Shown: in pieces, positions 15,319 to 24,733 of the stretch
Layout of the letters: each line of letters opens with the position of its first letter
Position numbering within the stretch: position 1 is the stretch's first letter
Source of the DNA: Teichococcus aerophilus
GTDB taxonomy: Bacteria > Pseudomonadota > Alphaproteobacteria > Acetobacterales > Acetobacteraceae
Length of the DNA: 47,264 nucleotides
Direction: 5' to 3'
Assembly (NCBI RefSeq): GCF_014490485.1
Contig: NZ_JACTVA010000043.1
Location: 1-47,264, forward strand
Made by a program: the position numbers and the translations under genes
The notes under the pieces: model-generated
Seen by the model: the letters and a program-made list of their open reading frames with translations, nothing else
The model's database searches: none
Told to the model about the DNA's origin: nothing

Positions 15319-18300
15319 CTAGGCTGCCTTACGCCCCTGCATCGCCACCTTCGCCAGGGAAGCCAGCATGTCCTTGGCGGCGCGAACGCGGGTGGGCAGG
15401 TCCATCTCCCGCACCATGGCCAGCTTGTGGTCCGGCCGCAGCTTCACCAGCCCCTTCTGTGCCGTCACCCAGTTGATGAGACCCTCGGGGTTGGCGAAAT
15501 TGTTGCGGCGGAAGCTGGCGACGATGCCCTTCGGCCCGGCATCCAGCTTCTCCACCCCCGCCTGCCGGCAGAAATGCTTGATGGAGACGACCTGCAGCAG
15601 GTTCTCCACCTCGGCCGGCAACGGGCCGAAGCGGTCGGCCAGCTCGGCGGCCATGGCTTCCACCTCGGCATCCCCGGCCAGCGCGCCGATGCGGCGATAC
15701 AGGCCAAGGCGGACCGGCAAGTCGGAGACATAGGCCTCCGGAATCAGCACCGGCAGGCCGAGATTGATCTGCGGCGTCCAGTCCCGGTCCTCGTCCCCAC
15801 GGCGCTTGCCCTGCCCGGCCTTCAGGTTCGCCACCGCCTCCTCCAGCATCTGCTGGTACAGTTCGATGCCGACCTCGCGCACATGGCCGGATTGCTCGTC
15901 GCCCAACAGGTTGCCGGCGCCGCGGATATCCAGGTCGTGGCTGGCCAGGGTGAAGCCGGCGCCCAGGTTGTCCAGCGTCTGCATCACCGCCAGCCGCTTC
16001 TCGGCGGCGACGGAAAGGCGCTGGCTGGCTGGCCAGGTCAGATAGGCATAGCCACGCTGCTTGCCACGGCCAACGCGGCCACGCAGCTGGTACAGCCCCG
16101 CCAGGCCGAACATGTCGGCGCGGTAGATGATCAGCGTGTTCACCGCCGGCATGTCCAGGCCGGATTCCACGATGTTGGTGGCCAGCAGGATGTCGTACTT
16201 GCCGTCGCCGAACTCGGTCATCACCCGCTCAAGCTCGGTCGGCGTCAGGCGGCCATGCGCCTGCACGGTGCGCGCTTCCGGCACGATCTCGGCCAGGCGC
16301 GCGGCCATCTTCGGCAGGTCCTCCAGCCGCGGCACGACGCAGAAGATCTGCCCGCCGCGGAAGCGCTCGCGCTGGATGGCTTCCCGCGCCACCACGGCGT
16401 CGAACGGCATGATGAAGGTCCGCACGGCCAGACGGTCCACCGGCGGGGTGGCGATGATGCTCATCTCCCGCACGCCCGTCAGCGCCAGCTGCAGCGTGCG
16501 CGGGATCGGCGTGGCCGTCAGCGTCAGCACATGCACGTCGGCCTTGAGCGACTTCAGGCGTTCCTTGTGGGAGACGCCGAAATGCTGCTCCTCATCGACG
16601 ATGACCAGGCCGAGATCGGCGAACTCGATCCCCTTGGCCAGCAGCGCATGCGTGCCGACGACGATGTTGACCGAGCCATCGGCCAGCCCCGCCTTCACCT
16701 GCGCGGCTTCCTTCGCCGTCACCATGCGGGAGAGTTGCGCCACCTTGATGGGCAGCCCGGCGAAGCGCGCGGTGAAGGTGCGGTAATGCTGGCGGGAGAG
16801 CAGCGTGGTGGGCACCACCACCGCCACCTGCACGCCCGTCATCGCCACCACGAAGGCAGCGCGCAACGCCACCTCGGTCTTGCCGAAGCCGACATCGCCG
16901 CAGATGAGGCGGTCCATCGGCCGCCCGGCCGCCAGGTCTTCCAGCACGTCGCTGATGGCGCGCAGCTGGTCGTCCGTCTCGGCGAAGGGGAAGCTGGAGC
17001 AGAATTCGTCCCACGCGCCTTCCGGCGGCGTCGCCAGCGGCGCTTCCTTCATCTGCCGCTCGGCGGCGACGCGGATCAGCTGCCCCGCCATGTCGGCGAT
17101 GCGCTGCTTCGCCTTCGCCTTGCGGTTCTGCCAGGAGGCACCGCCCAGCTTGTCCAGCTGCACGCCGGCACTGTCGCTGCCGAAACGGGAGAGCAGCTCG
17201 ATATTCTCGACCGGCAGGAACAGCTTGTCACCGCCGTCATAGATCAGCCGCAGGCAATCATGCGGGGCGCTGGAGACGGCGATGGTCTCCAGCCCGTCAT
17301 AGCGGCCGATGCCGTGGTCCTGGTGCACCACCAGGTCGCCCTCGGCGATCTCGGTGGCATCGGCGATGAACTGGTCGGCGCGCTTGCGGCGGCGCGGCGG
17401 GCGGGAAATGCGCTCGCCCAGCAGGTCCTGCTCGCCGGTCAGGGCGATGGCGTTGCGCATCTTGCCGGCGGCGGGGCCGATGAAGCCACGCTCCACCCCA
17501 TACACCGCCAGCGCCACCACGCCGGGCGGCAGGCGGCGCGCGGCGGTCCAGTCATCGACGGCCTGGGCGGGGATCTTGTTCTCGCGCAACAGGTTCGCCA
17601 ACCGCTCGCGCGATCCCTTGGTCCAGGCCGCCAGCACCGGCTGCTGGCCCTGGTTGGCCTGGGTCTGCGCCTGTTCCCGGTAGGCGGCGAAGACGTTCTC
17701 GCCCGAGGCGCGGACTTCCGAATACAGCCGCCCCGGCCGCCCACCGGCATCGATGCCATTGGCGCCATCCGCCTGCGGGAACGGGTCGAAGCGCAGCAGC
17801 GGCCCGCCGGCCAACATCTCGTCCCAGCCGGCGCGGTCCAGGTACAGGCGCTCCGGCGGCACCGGGCGGTAGGGTACCTCGCCATCGCGGCCCGGTCCCT
17901 TCCGCGCCTGATAATGGTCCTCGATCATCTCGAGGCGCGCGGTCAGCGCGTCCTCCGCCTGATGGTCCAGGCTGACGGAGGCGCCGGGCAGGTAATCCAG
18001 CAGCGTTTCCATCCGCTCATGGAACAGCCCGGCGAAATGCTCCATGCCAGGATGGCGCCGCCCGGCGGAGACGGAGACGTAGAGCGGGTCGTCCCCCGCC
18101 GCCGGGCCGAACAGGTCCCGGTAACCGCTGCGGAAGCGGGCGATGGAGGGTTCGTCCAGGAACACCTCGCCCACCGGGCGCAGCCACAGCTCCTTGATCT
18201 CTACGCCGCTGCGCTGCGTCTCGGGCGAGAAGCGGCGCAGGCTCTCGATCTCGTCGCCGAACAGGTCCAGCCGCACCGGCTCCGGCTCACCGGCCGGGTA

Positions 18301-18783
18301 GAGATCGACGATCCCGCCGCGCACGGCGTACTCGCCCGGCTCCATCACCGTGGCGGCGCGGCCATAACCGCTGGCCTCCAGGAACGTCGCCAGCTTGTCC
18401 GGGGAGACACGCCCCCCCTTCTTCAGGTGCAGGGAGGCACCGCGGAACAGCTCGGCCGGCGGCACGCGCTGCACCAGCGCGTTCACCGTTGTCAGCACGA
18501 TGCGCGGGCGCGGGCCGGGTTCCAGCAGGCGCGTCAGGGTGGCGACGCGCTCGGCCACCAGCTCCCCATTGGGGGAAACGCGGTCATAGGGCAGGCAATC
18601 CCAGGCGGGGAAACGCAGCACCTCCACGCCCGGGGCGAAGAACTCCAGCCCGTCCTGCATGCGGGCCATGCGCGAGTCGTCGCGGCAGACATGCAGGACG
18701 GGACCCTCGGTCTCGGCGCGCCGGCGGGTGAGCAGCAGCGCATCGAACCCTTCCGGCGCGCCGTGGACCGTGAGGGTGCTCAT
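15319..18783 (-). CDS. mfd: Transcription-repair coupling factor Mfd
   Basis: A 1154-residue DNA translocase that removes RNA polymerase stalled at lesions and recruits UvrA. Order: UvrB-like N-terminal region (to about 330), RNA polymerase interaction domain (about 460-540, including the typical GDLVVHQDHGIGRYDG), then a RecG-like motor with Walker A GDVGFGKTE at about 630 and DEEQHFGV at about 727, TATPIPRTL, the TRG-containing RecG-like second lobe and the C-terminal TRCF domain. Length is normal for the family. The ATG at 18783 overlaps the sdhE stop in an ATGA, giving translational coupling; the longer open frame is an extension into sdhE. All motor motifs are intact. Confidence 0.97.
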   Translation of the reverse strand: MSTLTVHGAPEGFDALLLTRRRAETEGPVLHVCRDDSRMARMQDGLEFFAPGVEVLRFPAWDCLPYDRVSPNGELVAERVATLTRLLEPGPRPRIVLTTVNALVQRVPPAELFRGASLHLKKGGRVSPDKLATFLEASGYGRAATVMEPGEYAVRGGIVDLYPAGEPEPVRLDLFGDEIESLRRFSPETQRSGVEIKELWLRPVGEVFLDEPSIARFRSGYRDLFGPAAGDDPLYVSVSAGRRHPGMEHFAGLFHERMETLLDYLPGASVSLDHQAEDALTARLEMIEDHYQARKGPGRDGEVPYRPVPPERLYLDRAGWDEMLAGGPLLRFDPFPQADGANGIDAGGRPGRLYSEVRASGENVFAAYREQAQTQANQGQQPVLAAWTKGSRERLANLLRENKIPAQAVDDWTAARRLPPGVVALAVYGVERGFIGPAAGKMRNAIALTGEQDLLGERISRPPRRRKRADQFIADATEIAEGDLVVHQDHGIGRYDGLETIAVSSAPHDCLRLIYDGGDKLFLPVENIELLSRFGSDSAGVQLDKLGGASWQNRKAKAKQRIADMAGQLIRVAAERQMKEAPLATPPEGAWDEFCSSFPFAETDDQLRAISDVLEDLAAGRPMDRLICGDVGFGKTEVALRAAFVVAMTGVQVAVVVPTTLLSRQHYRTFTARFAGLPIKVAQLSRMVTAKEAAQVKAGLADGSVNIVVGTHALLAKGIEFADLGLVIVDEEQHFGVSHKERLKSLKADVHVLTLTATPIPRTLQLALTGVREMSIIATPPVDRLAVRTFIMPFDAVVAREAIQRERFRGGQIFCVVPRLEDLPKMAARLAEIVPEARTVQAHGRLTPTELERVMTEFGDGKYDILLATNIVESGLDMPAVNTLIIYRADMFGLAGLYQLRGRVGRGKQRGYAYLTWPASQRLSVAAEKRLAVMQTLDNLGAGFTLASHDLDIRGAGNLLGDEQSGHVREVGIELYQQMLEEAVANLKAGQGKRRGDEDRDWTPQINLGLPVLIPEAYVSDLPVRLGLYRRIGALAGDAEVEAMAAELADRFGPLPAEVENLLQVVSIKHFCRQAGVEKLDAGPKGIVASFRRNNFANPEGLINWVTAQKGLVKLRPDHKLAMVREMDLPTRVRAAKDMLASLAKVAMQGRKAA

Positions 18784-19094
18784 ACGCGGCGGGCGTCCTT
18801 CGGCACGCCGGCCCCGAGCTGGGAGCATTCCTCCGCCATCCGGCCCAGCATCGGCGTCATCACCTCCGCCGGGATGGGGCGACGGCCGGAGAGCCAGTCG
18901 GCGAGATCGACATCCAGCAATTCCAGCACCCCTTCCAGCTCATCCAGTTCCGCTTCGGTGAAAGTGGCGATATGTCGCGCCACGAACCCGCCGATCATCA
19001 GGTCGGTCTCCTTGGTGCCGCGATGCCAGGCGCGGAACATCAAACGCCGGCGGCGCGGAGAAAGTTCGGTGGGGGTGTTGTCTGGATCGGTCAT
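18780..19094 (-). CDS. sdhE: Succinate dehydrogenase flavinylation factor SdhE
   Basis: A 104-residue small helical protein with the SdhE/YgfY signature: RRRRLMFRAWHRGTKETDLM at 15-34 includes the RGxxE motif needed for covalent attachment of FAD to SdhA. It promotes flavinylation of succinate dehydrogenase in the cytoplasm. The ATG at 19094 (MTDPD) is preferred over a start 26 codons upstream, which would run into the recG leader. Its stop overlaps the mfd start by 4 nt (ATGA). The pairing of sdhE with mfd opposite recG is a recurring gene order in alphaproteobacteria, probably without functional meaning. Confidence 0.9.
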   Translation of the reverse strand: MTDPDNTPTELSPRRRRLMFRAWHRGTKETDLMIGGFVARHIATFTEAELDELEGVLELLDVDLADWLSGRRPIPAEVMTPMLGRMAEECSQLGAGVPKDARRV

Positions 19095-19155
19095 GTCGGC
19101 GCCTCTGGTGGCTGGGATATAGAGGGCGATGGGAATTGTGTCAGCCCAAGTGGCG

Positions 19156-19170
19156 GAACAAGATCGGAAC
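19156..19170 (+). promoter_or_regulatory. Candidate LexA box (GAAC-N7-GAAC) at the recG start
   Basis: GAACAAGATCGGAAC is an exact match to the alphaproteobacterial LexA direct repeat and ends directly before the ATG at 19171. A -10-like TATAGA lies at 19118-19123. A site this close to the start codon would act as a roadblock downstream of the transcription start. By chance alone such a repeat is expected about once in a window of this size and composition. Confidence 0.45.
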
Positions 19171-21210
19171 ATGACGCTTTTCGCGCCGCTGTCCAGCCTG
19201 CCGCTGCCGGAGGAAAAGGCGAAGCGCCTGGCCCAGGCGGTGGAAGGCCCGCGGGTACTCGACCTGCTGTTCCATCTGCCGGAGCGCTACCAGGACCGCC
19301 GTTCCAGCCAGGCGCGGGAGGGCGAGGTCGCCACCCTGGCCGTGCGGGTGGAGCGCGTGGTCGGGCCGCGCAGCCCGTCCCAGCCCTGGGTAGTGCTGTG
19401 CGATTCCCCGGCCGGGCCGCTGGAGCTGATCTATTTCGGCCGCCGCAGCTGGATGGGCGCCTGGCTGGAGCGCCACTTCCCGGAGGGCGCGGAGCGCCTC
19501 GTCTCCGGCAAGATGAAGCTGTTCCGCGACCAGTGGCGGATGGAAGCGCCGGACTACGTCTCCCCACCCGATATCATCCCGGATATCCAGCCGGTCTGGC
19601 CGCTGGTGCGCGGGCTGGGGCAGAAGGACGTGGCGAAGGCCATGGAGGCCGCCCTGGCCGCCGTGCCGGACCTGCCCGAATGGCAGGACGCACCGCTGCT
19701 GGCGCGCCGCCACTGGCCACCCTTCGGGGAAGCCCTGCGCGCCGTGCAGGCCCCCGCCGAGCCGCCGGAGGACACGCCCCGCGACCGCCTGGCCTATGAC
19801 GAGCTTCTGGCAGGCCAGCTGGCCATCGGCCTGGTGCGGCGCACAGTGATGCGTCGCCCGGGCCGCCAGTTGCTGGGCGACGGCCGGCTGCGGCAGGCTG
19901 CCCTGGCCGCCTTCGGCTTCCCGCCGACCGAGGGCCAGGCCCGCGCCCTGGCCGAGATCGACGCCGACCTCGCAGCTCCCACGCGCATGCTGCGGCTGCT
20001 GCAGGGCGACGTGGGCTCGGGCAAGACCCTGGTGGCGTTGCAGGCCATGCTGCGAGCGGTGGAAGGGGGCGCCCAGGCGGCGCTGATGGCGCCGACGGAA
20101 CTGCTGGCCCGCCAGCACCTGCGCACTTTCCAGCGGCTGGCCGGCGCCGCCGGGGTCGAATGCGTGCTGCTGGCCGGCTCGGTAAAGGGCAAGGAGCGCA
20201 AGCGTGTGCTGGCCGGCCTGGCCGATGGCTCCATTCCGCTGGTCGTCGGCACCCACGCGCTGATCGAGGACGGGGTGGCGTTCCGCGACCTCGGCCTGGT
20301 GGTGGTGGACGAGCAGCACCGCTTCGGCGTCTCCCAGCGCCTGGCCCTGACCGAGAAGGGCACGACGGACGTGCTGGTGATGACCGCCACGCCCATTCCC
20401 CGCACCCTGCTGCTGACCCAGTGGGGCGAGATGGCGACCAGCCGCCTGGATGGCCGCCCGGCCGGCCGCCAGCCCATCGTCACCCGCATCATCAGCCGCG
20501 AGCGGCGGGAGGAACTGACCGACCGCCTGCGCGCCGCTTTCGCCAGTGGCCACCGTGCCTACTGGGTGGTCCGCGCCGTGGAGGAAGGCGAGCGGCACGA
20601 CAACGTCGCCGCCGAGACCACCTTCGCCGAGTTGGCCGCCATCTTCGGCGACAAGGTCCGCCTCGCCCACGGCGCGCAGAAGCTGGATGTGCGGGAGGCC
20701 GCGCTGCAGGATTTCGCCGCCGGCCGGGCCCAGTTGCTGGTGGCGACCACGGTGGTGGAGGTCGGCGTCGATGTGCCCGAGGCCACCATCATGATCATCG
20801 AGCAGGCCGAGCGGTTCGGGCTGGCGGCGCTGCACCAGCTGCGCGGCCGCGTCGGGCGCGGCAAGGCACAGTCCTTCTGCCTGCTGCTGCCCTCCGGCGA
20901 GCTGAACGAGTTCGAGCAGCGCCGACTCGCCGTGCTGCGCGATACGGAGGACGGCTTCACCATCGCCGATGCCGACCTGGAATTCCGCGGCGGTGGCGAT
21001 GCGCTGGGGGTACGGCAGGCGGGACATATCGGCCGCCGGCTGGTGGACCCGCAACGCCATGCCGGGATGATCCGCATGGCGCACAAGGATGCCGAATTGC
21101 TGATGCAGAAGGACCCGGACCTGGCCGCCACGCCGCGCGGCAAGGCGGCCCGGCTGCTGCTCGCCCTGTTCGGCCATGACCTGACGCTAGCGCCGCTGGC
21201 CGCCGGTTGA
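19171..21210 (+). CDS. recG: ATP-dependent DNA helicase RecG
   Basis: A 679-residue helicase that reverses stalled forks and migrates Holliday junctions. It has an N-terminal wedge/OB domain (LFAPLSSLPLPEEKAKRL then VLDLLFHLPERYQDRR), Walker A GDVGSGKT at about 280, DEQHRFGV at about 380, TATPIPRTL, then the second helicase lobe with LRGRVGRG and the C-terminal part ADLEFRGGGD. The start at 19171 (MTLFAPLSS) matches the usual RecG N-terminus; a longer start at 19129 is possible but has its AGAGGG only 2 nt before the ATG. It is divergent from sdhE-mfd. All motor motifs are intact. Confidence 0.95.
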   Translation: MTLFAPLSSLPLPEEKAKRLAQAVEGPRVLDLLFHLPERYQDRRSSQAREGEVATLAVRVERVVGPRSPSQPWVVLCDSPAGPLELIYFGRRSWMGAWLERHFPEGAERLVSGKMKLFRDQWRMEAPDYVSPPDIIPDIQPVWPLVRGLGQKDVAKAMEAALAAVPDLPEWQDAPLLARRHWPPFGEALRAVQAPAEPPEDTPRDRLAYDELLAGQLAIGLVRRTVMRRPGRQLLGDGRLRQAALAAFGFPPTEGQARALAEIDADLAAPTRMLRLLQGDVGSGKTLVALQAMLRAVEGGAQAALMAPTELLARQHLRTFQRLAGAAGVECVLLAGSVKGKERKRVLAGLADGSIPLVVGTHALIEDGVAFRDLGLVVVDEQHRFGVSQRLALTEKGTTDVLVMTATPIPRTLLLTQWGEMATSRLDGRPAGRQPIVTRIISRERREELTDRLRAAFASGHRAYWVVRAVEEGERHDNVAAETTFAELAAIFGDKVRLAHGAQKLDVREAALQDFAAGRAQLLVATTVVEVGVDVPEATIMIIEQAERFGLAALHQLRGRVGRGKAQSFCLLLPSGELNEFEQRRLAVLRDTEDGFTIADADLEFRGGGDALGVRQAGHIGRRLVDPQRHAGMIRMAHKDAELLMQKDPDLAATPRGKAARLLLALFGHDLTLAPLAAG

Positions 21211-21226
21211 GACGGTTCGATACGCG

Positions 21227-21251
21227 GAGGGGGGCTTGCAAACCCCCCCTC
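21227..21251 (+). terminator. Possible terminator after recG
   Basis: GAGGGGGG pairs with CCCCCCTC across a 9-nt loop, 17 nt past the recG stop. An alternative hairpin can form between the C-run and GGGGG just downstream. There is no clear T-run. Confidence 0.45.
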
Positions 21252-21299
21252 GGGGGTTAAACCCGCCGGGCGTCCCGCCATTGCAGGGGTTTTTGCCGC

Positions 21300-22028
21300 T
21301 TGTCCGCCTTGATCGAGATCGACCGCCTCAGCAAGCGCTTCGGCGCCTTCACCGCCGTGGACGATGTGTCCTTCAGCGTCGCCAAAGGCGAAGTGCTCGG
21401 CTTCCTCGGCCCTAACGGCGCCGGCAAGTCCACCACGATGAAGATGCTGGCGGGCTTCGTCACCCCCAGCAGCGGCACCGCCCGCATCTGTGGCGAGGAT
21501 GTGGTGGACCGCCCCGTGCCCGCCAAGCGCAACCTGGGCTACCTGCCGGAGGGCGCCCCCACCTACCCCGAGATGACCGTCTCCGGCTTCCTGGCCTTCG
21601 CCGCCCGCGTGCGCGGCTTCCGGGGCAGCGAGATGCGGGACCGCGTGGCGCACGCGATGAGCCTGACGACGCTGGAAGGCGTCCGCCTCCAGCCGATCGA
21701 GACCCTCTCGAAAGGCTTCAAGCGCCGCGTCGGCCTGGCGCAGTCCCTGCTGCACGACCCGCAGGTGCTGGTACTGGACGAACCGACCGACGGCCTGGAC
21801 CCGAACCAGAAGCATGAGGTCCGCCGGTTGATCGAGCAGATGGCGCCGAGCAAGGCGATCATCATCTCCACCCACATCCTGGAGGAAGTCTCCGCCATCT
21901 GCACCCGCGCCATCGTCATCGCGCGCGGCAAGGTGCTGGCGGATGCGACGCCCAAGGAACTCTCCTATCGCGGCCCGACGCTGGATGCCGTCTTCCGCGA
22001 CCTGACCATGCCGAAGGAGTCCGCGTGA
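21300..22028 (+). CDS. ABC transporter ATP-binding protein, Gld-type
   Basis: A 242-residue ATPase starting with TTG at 21300 (an AGGGG lies about 10 nt upstream). Walker A is GPNGAGKSTTMK, the ABC signature LSKGFKRRVGLAQ and Walker B VLVLDEPTDGLDPNQ, followed by the H-loop in STHILEE. The LSKGF signature is typical of the GldA-like group. It energises the permease encoded 1 nt-overlapping downstream, and together with the GldG-like and DUF4340 proteins forms an operon. In Bacteroidetes the related proteins serve gliding motility; in proteobacteria the cargo is unknown. Confidence 0.9.
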   Translation: MSALIEIDRLSKRFGAFTAVDDVSFSVAKGEVLGFLGPNGAGKSTTMKMLAGFVTPSSGTARICGEDVVDRPVPAKRNLGYLPEGAPTYPEMTVSGFLAFAARVRGFRGSEMRDRVAHAMSLTTLEGVRLQPIETLSKGFKRRVGLAQSLLHDPQVLVLDEPTDGLDPNQKHEVRRLIEQMAPSKAIIISTHILEEVSAICTRAIVIARGKVLADATPKELSYRGPTLDAVFRDLTMPKESA

Positions 22029-22759
22029 TGGGCGCCACCCTGATCGTCGCGCGGCGGGAACTGGCGGGCTACTTCGCCACCCCTGTCGCCTATGTGTTCA
22101 TCGTCATCTTCCTGGTCATGACGGGCGCCCTCACCTTCACCCTGGGCAATTTCTTCGGCCGTGGCGTGGCGGACCTCCAGCCCTTCTTCGGCTTCGTGCC
22201 CTGGCTGTTCCTGTTCCTCGTCCCCGCGCTGACGATGCGGCTGTGGGCGGAGGAACGCCGCCTCGGCACCATCGAGCTGCTGCTGACGCTGCCGCTGGCG
22301 CAGTGGCAGGCCGTGCTCGGCAAGTTCCTGGCGGCCTGGGCCTTCTGCGCCATCGCCCTGGCGCTGACCTTCCCGCTGGTGATCACGGTCAACTACCTGG
22401 GCAATCCGGATAACGGCGTCATCGCCGCCGGCTATGCCGGTTGCCTGCTGGTGGCCGGCGCCTTCCTGGCCGTCGGCGCCGCCATCTCGGCGCTGACGAA
22501 GAACCAGGTCATCGCCTTCGTGCTGACCGTCGCGGTGTGCTTCCTGTTCACCGCCGCCGGCAGCCCGGTGGTGACGGAGTTCCTCTCCGTCCGCCTGCCC
22601 ATCCTGGTGGAGATCGCCCGCGGCGTCTCGATCACCGAACGGCTGGGCGGCTTCTCGCGCGGCATCGTATCGCTGCCGGACCTCGTCTTCTTCGCCAGCT
22701 TCATCGGCTTCTGGCTCTTCGCCAACGCCCTCGTCGTCGATCACCGGAAGGCGGATTGA
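22028..22759 (+). CDS. ABC transporter permease, GldF-type
   Basis: A 243-residue inner-membrane protein with about six hydrophobic segments and the ABC-2 layout: cytoplasmic ARRELAGYFATPVAYVF, then membrane segments and EERRLGTIELLLTLPL, the conserved ATPase-coupling helix. The ATG at 22028 overlaps the ATPase stop in TGATG, so translation is coupled; a GTG one codon upstream is also possible. It pairs with the ATPase before it and the GldG-like subunit after it. Confidence 0.88.
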   Translation: MGATLIVARRELAGYFATPVAYVFIVIFLVMTGALTFTLGNFFGRGVADLQPFFGFVPWLFLFLVPALTMRLWAEERRLGTIELLLTLPLAQWQAVLGKFLAAWAFCAIALALTFPLVITVNYLGNPDNGVIAAGYAGCLLVAGAFLAVGAAISALTKNQVIAFVLTVAVCFLFTAAGSPVVTEFLSVRLPILVEIARGVSITERLGGFSRGIVSLPDLVFFASFIGFWLFANALVVDHRKAD

Positions 22760-22764
22760 GCCCC

Positions 22765-24717
22765 ATGAGCGACACCACTCTCCCGCCCGCCCGCCCGGCT
22801 TCCCGCCGCCTGCTGCATTCCGCCGGCGGCCTGCTGGCCGTGGCCGTGCTGGCCGTCGGCGCCAACGTGCTGGCCGACCGCCTGCTGCCCCGCGCGCGCA
22901 TCGACCTGACGCAGCAGCGCCTCTACACCCTCTCGGACGGCACGCGGCAGGTGCTGGCCGGGCTGCATGACCCGATCACGCTGCGCCTGTTCTACTCCCG
23001 CCGCCTCGGCAGCCAGGTGCCGGTCTATGGCTCCTACGCGGACCGGGTGCGGGAGATGCTGCAGGAATACGCCGCCGTCTCCGGTGGCAAGATCCGCCTG
23101 GAATACCTGGACCCCGAGCCGTTCAGCGAGACCGAGGACCGCGCCCTCGCCTACGGGATCCAGGGCGTGCCGATCGACCAGTCCGGCGAGCAGGTCTATT
23201 TCGGCCTGGCCGGCAACAACCTGCTGGATGACGAGCGGGTGCTGCCCTTCTTCCAGCCGGACCGCGAGCGGTTCCTGGAATTCGACCTGACGCGGCTGAT
23301 CTACGAGCTCTCCAACCCGCGCCGCCCGGTACTGGGCACGCTCTCTGCCCTGCCGCTGAACGGCGACCCGCGCGCGATGATGATGCGCCAGGGCGGCGGC
23401 CAGCCCTACACCGTCATCAACCAGTTGCGGCAGTTCTTCACGGTGAAGGACGTGGCGAGCACCACGCAGGTGATCGACCCCGATATCCAGATCCTGCTGG
23501 TGGCGCAGCCGCAGGGCCTTTCCGACGCCACGCTCTACGCCATCGACCAGTTCGTCATGCGCGGCGGCAAGCTGTTCGTGATGACGGACCCGCATAGCGA
23601 AGGGCAGAGCATCCGCCCCGGCCCCACCGGCCAGCCGCCAGCCGATACCAGCTCCAACCTCAACCGCCTGCTGAATGCCTGGGGCATCGAGACGCCGACG
23701 GACAAGGTGGTGCTGGATCTGCGCGGCGCCTGGCGCGTCCGCGCCGCGCCGACCGATCGCGTACAGGCGGTGGATTACCTCGCGTGGTTCAACACCTCCG
23801 GCGACGCATTGAACCATGGCGACGTGGCGACGGCCGACCTGCAGCAGGTGACCTTCGCCTCCGCCGGTGAAGTGCGGAAGCGCGAGGGTGCCGGCATCGA
23901 GATGACGCCGCTGATCACCAGCAGCACGCAGTCGCAGCTGGTGGATGTCGCCACGGTGCGGCAGAGCCCCAACCCGTCGCAGATCCTCGCGGCCTTCAAG
24001 CCGGATGGGCAGCGCCATGTGCTGATGGCGCGGGCCCGCGGCGTGCTGAACACCGCCTTCCCCGACGGCCCGCCGGCGGTGGCCGAGGGCGCCGAGGCCC
24101 GCCCCGCCGACTTCCCGGCCCACCGGGCACAGAGCGACGGCCCCGCCAACCTCGTCATCGCCAATGACAGCGACGTGCTGGAAGACCGCTTCTGGGTGCA
24201 GACCCAGGATTTCTTCGGCCAGCAGGTGGCGACGCCGTTCAGCGACAACGGCGCGCTGGTCGCCAACCTCGCCGATACGCTGGCGGGTGGCGATGCGCTG
24301 ATCGGCCTGCGTTCGCGCGGTGAGTCGCTGCGGCCCTTCGGCGTGGTGGACGATTTGCGCCGCAACGCGGAGGCGCGCTACCGCCAGACCGAACAGGGCC
24401 TGACGCAGAAGCTGCAGGCCACCGAGGCCCGCCTGCGCCAGTTGCGCCAGGGCACCCCCGGCACCGGCGAGCGCAACCAGGCGACAAACGCCGTCATCAC
24501 GCCGGAGCAGCGCGCCGAGATCGACCGCGCCCGCGCCGAGATCACCGCCACGCGCGGCCAGCTTCGCAACGTGCAGCTGGAATTGCGGCGGGATATCGAG
24601 AGCCTGGAGACGCGGCTGCGCATCATGAACATCGCCGCCGTGCCGGCCTTGTTGACGCTGTTCGCCATCGTCCTGGCCGTGCTGCGTATCCGCCGCCGCG
24701 GCGCGGCGCGGGCCTGA
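22765..24717 (+). CDS. GldG-like ABC transporter auxiliary protein
   Basis: A 650-residue protein with an N-terminal membrane anchor (about 20-38), a large periplasmic domain with RIDLTQQRLYTLSDGTRQVL at about 45-64 (the ABC_transp_aux/GldG signature), the GGKLFVMTDPHS segment in the middle, a coiled-coil at about 530-620, and a second membrane helix near the C-terminus (AAVPALLTLFAIVLAVLRI). The start ATG at 22765 lies 5 nt after the permease stop; the open frame upstream overlaps the permease in another frame. The ligand or cargo is unknown, but co-transcription with a GldA/GldF pair is consistent. Confidence 0.9.
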   Translation: MSDTTLPPARPASRRLLHSAGGLLAVAVLAVGANVLADRLLPRARIDLTQQRLYTLSDGTRQVLAGLHDPITLRLFYSRRLGSQVPVYGSYADRVREMLQEYAAVSGGKIRLEYLDPEPFSETEDRALAYGIQGVPIDQSGEQVYFGLAGNNLLDDERVLPFFQPDRERFLEFDLTRLIYELSNPRRPVLGTLSALPLNGDPRAMMMRQGGGQPYTVINQLRQFFTVKDVASTTQVIDPDIQILLVAQPQGLSDATLYAIDQFVMRGGKLFVMTDPHSEGQSIRPGPTGQPPADTSSNLNRLLNAWGIETPTDKVVLDLRGAWRVRAAPTDRVQAVDYLAWFNTSGDALNHGDVATADLQQVTFASAGEVRKREGAGIEMTPLITSSTQSQLVDVATVRQSPNPSQILAAFKPDGQRHVLMARARGVLNTAFPDGPPAVAEGAEARPADFPAHRAQSDGPANLVIANDSDVLEDRFWVQTQDFFGQQVATPFSDNGALVANLADTLAGGDALIGLRSRGESLRPFGVVDDLRRNAEARYRQTEQGLTQKLQATEARLRQLRQGTPGTGERNQATNAVITPEQRAEIDRARAEITATRGQLRNVQLELRRDIESLETRLRIMNIAAVPALLTLFAIVLAVLRIRRRGAARA

Positions 24718-24733
24718 AGGAAGGAACGCCGAG

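Noticed and set aside
14956..19122. A 1388-codon open frame on the plus strand across mfd.
   Set aside because: It is the antisense shadow of mfd, whose full set of helicase motifs is on the other strand; GC-rich DNA keeps antisense frames open.
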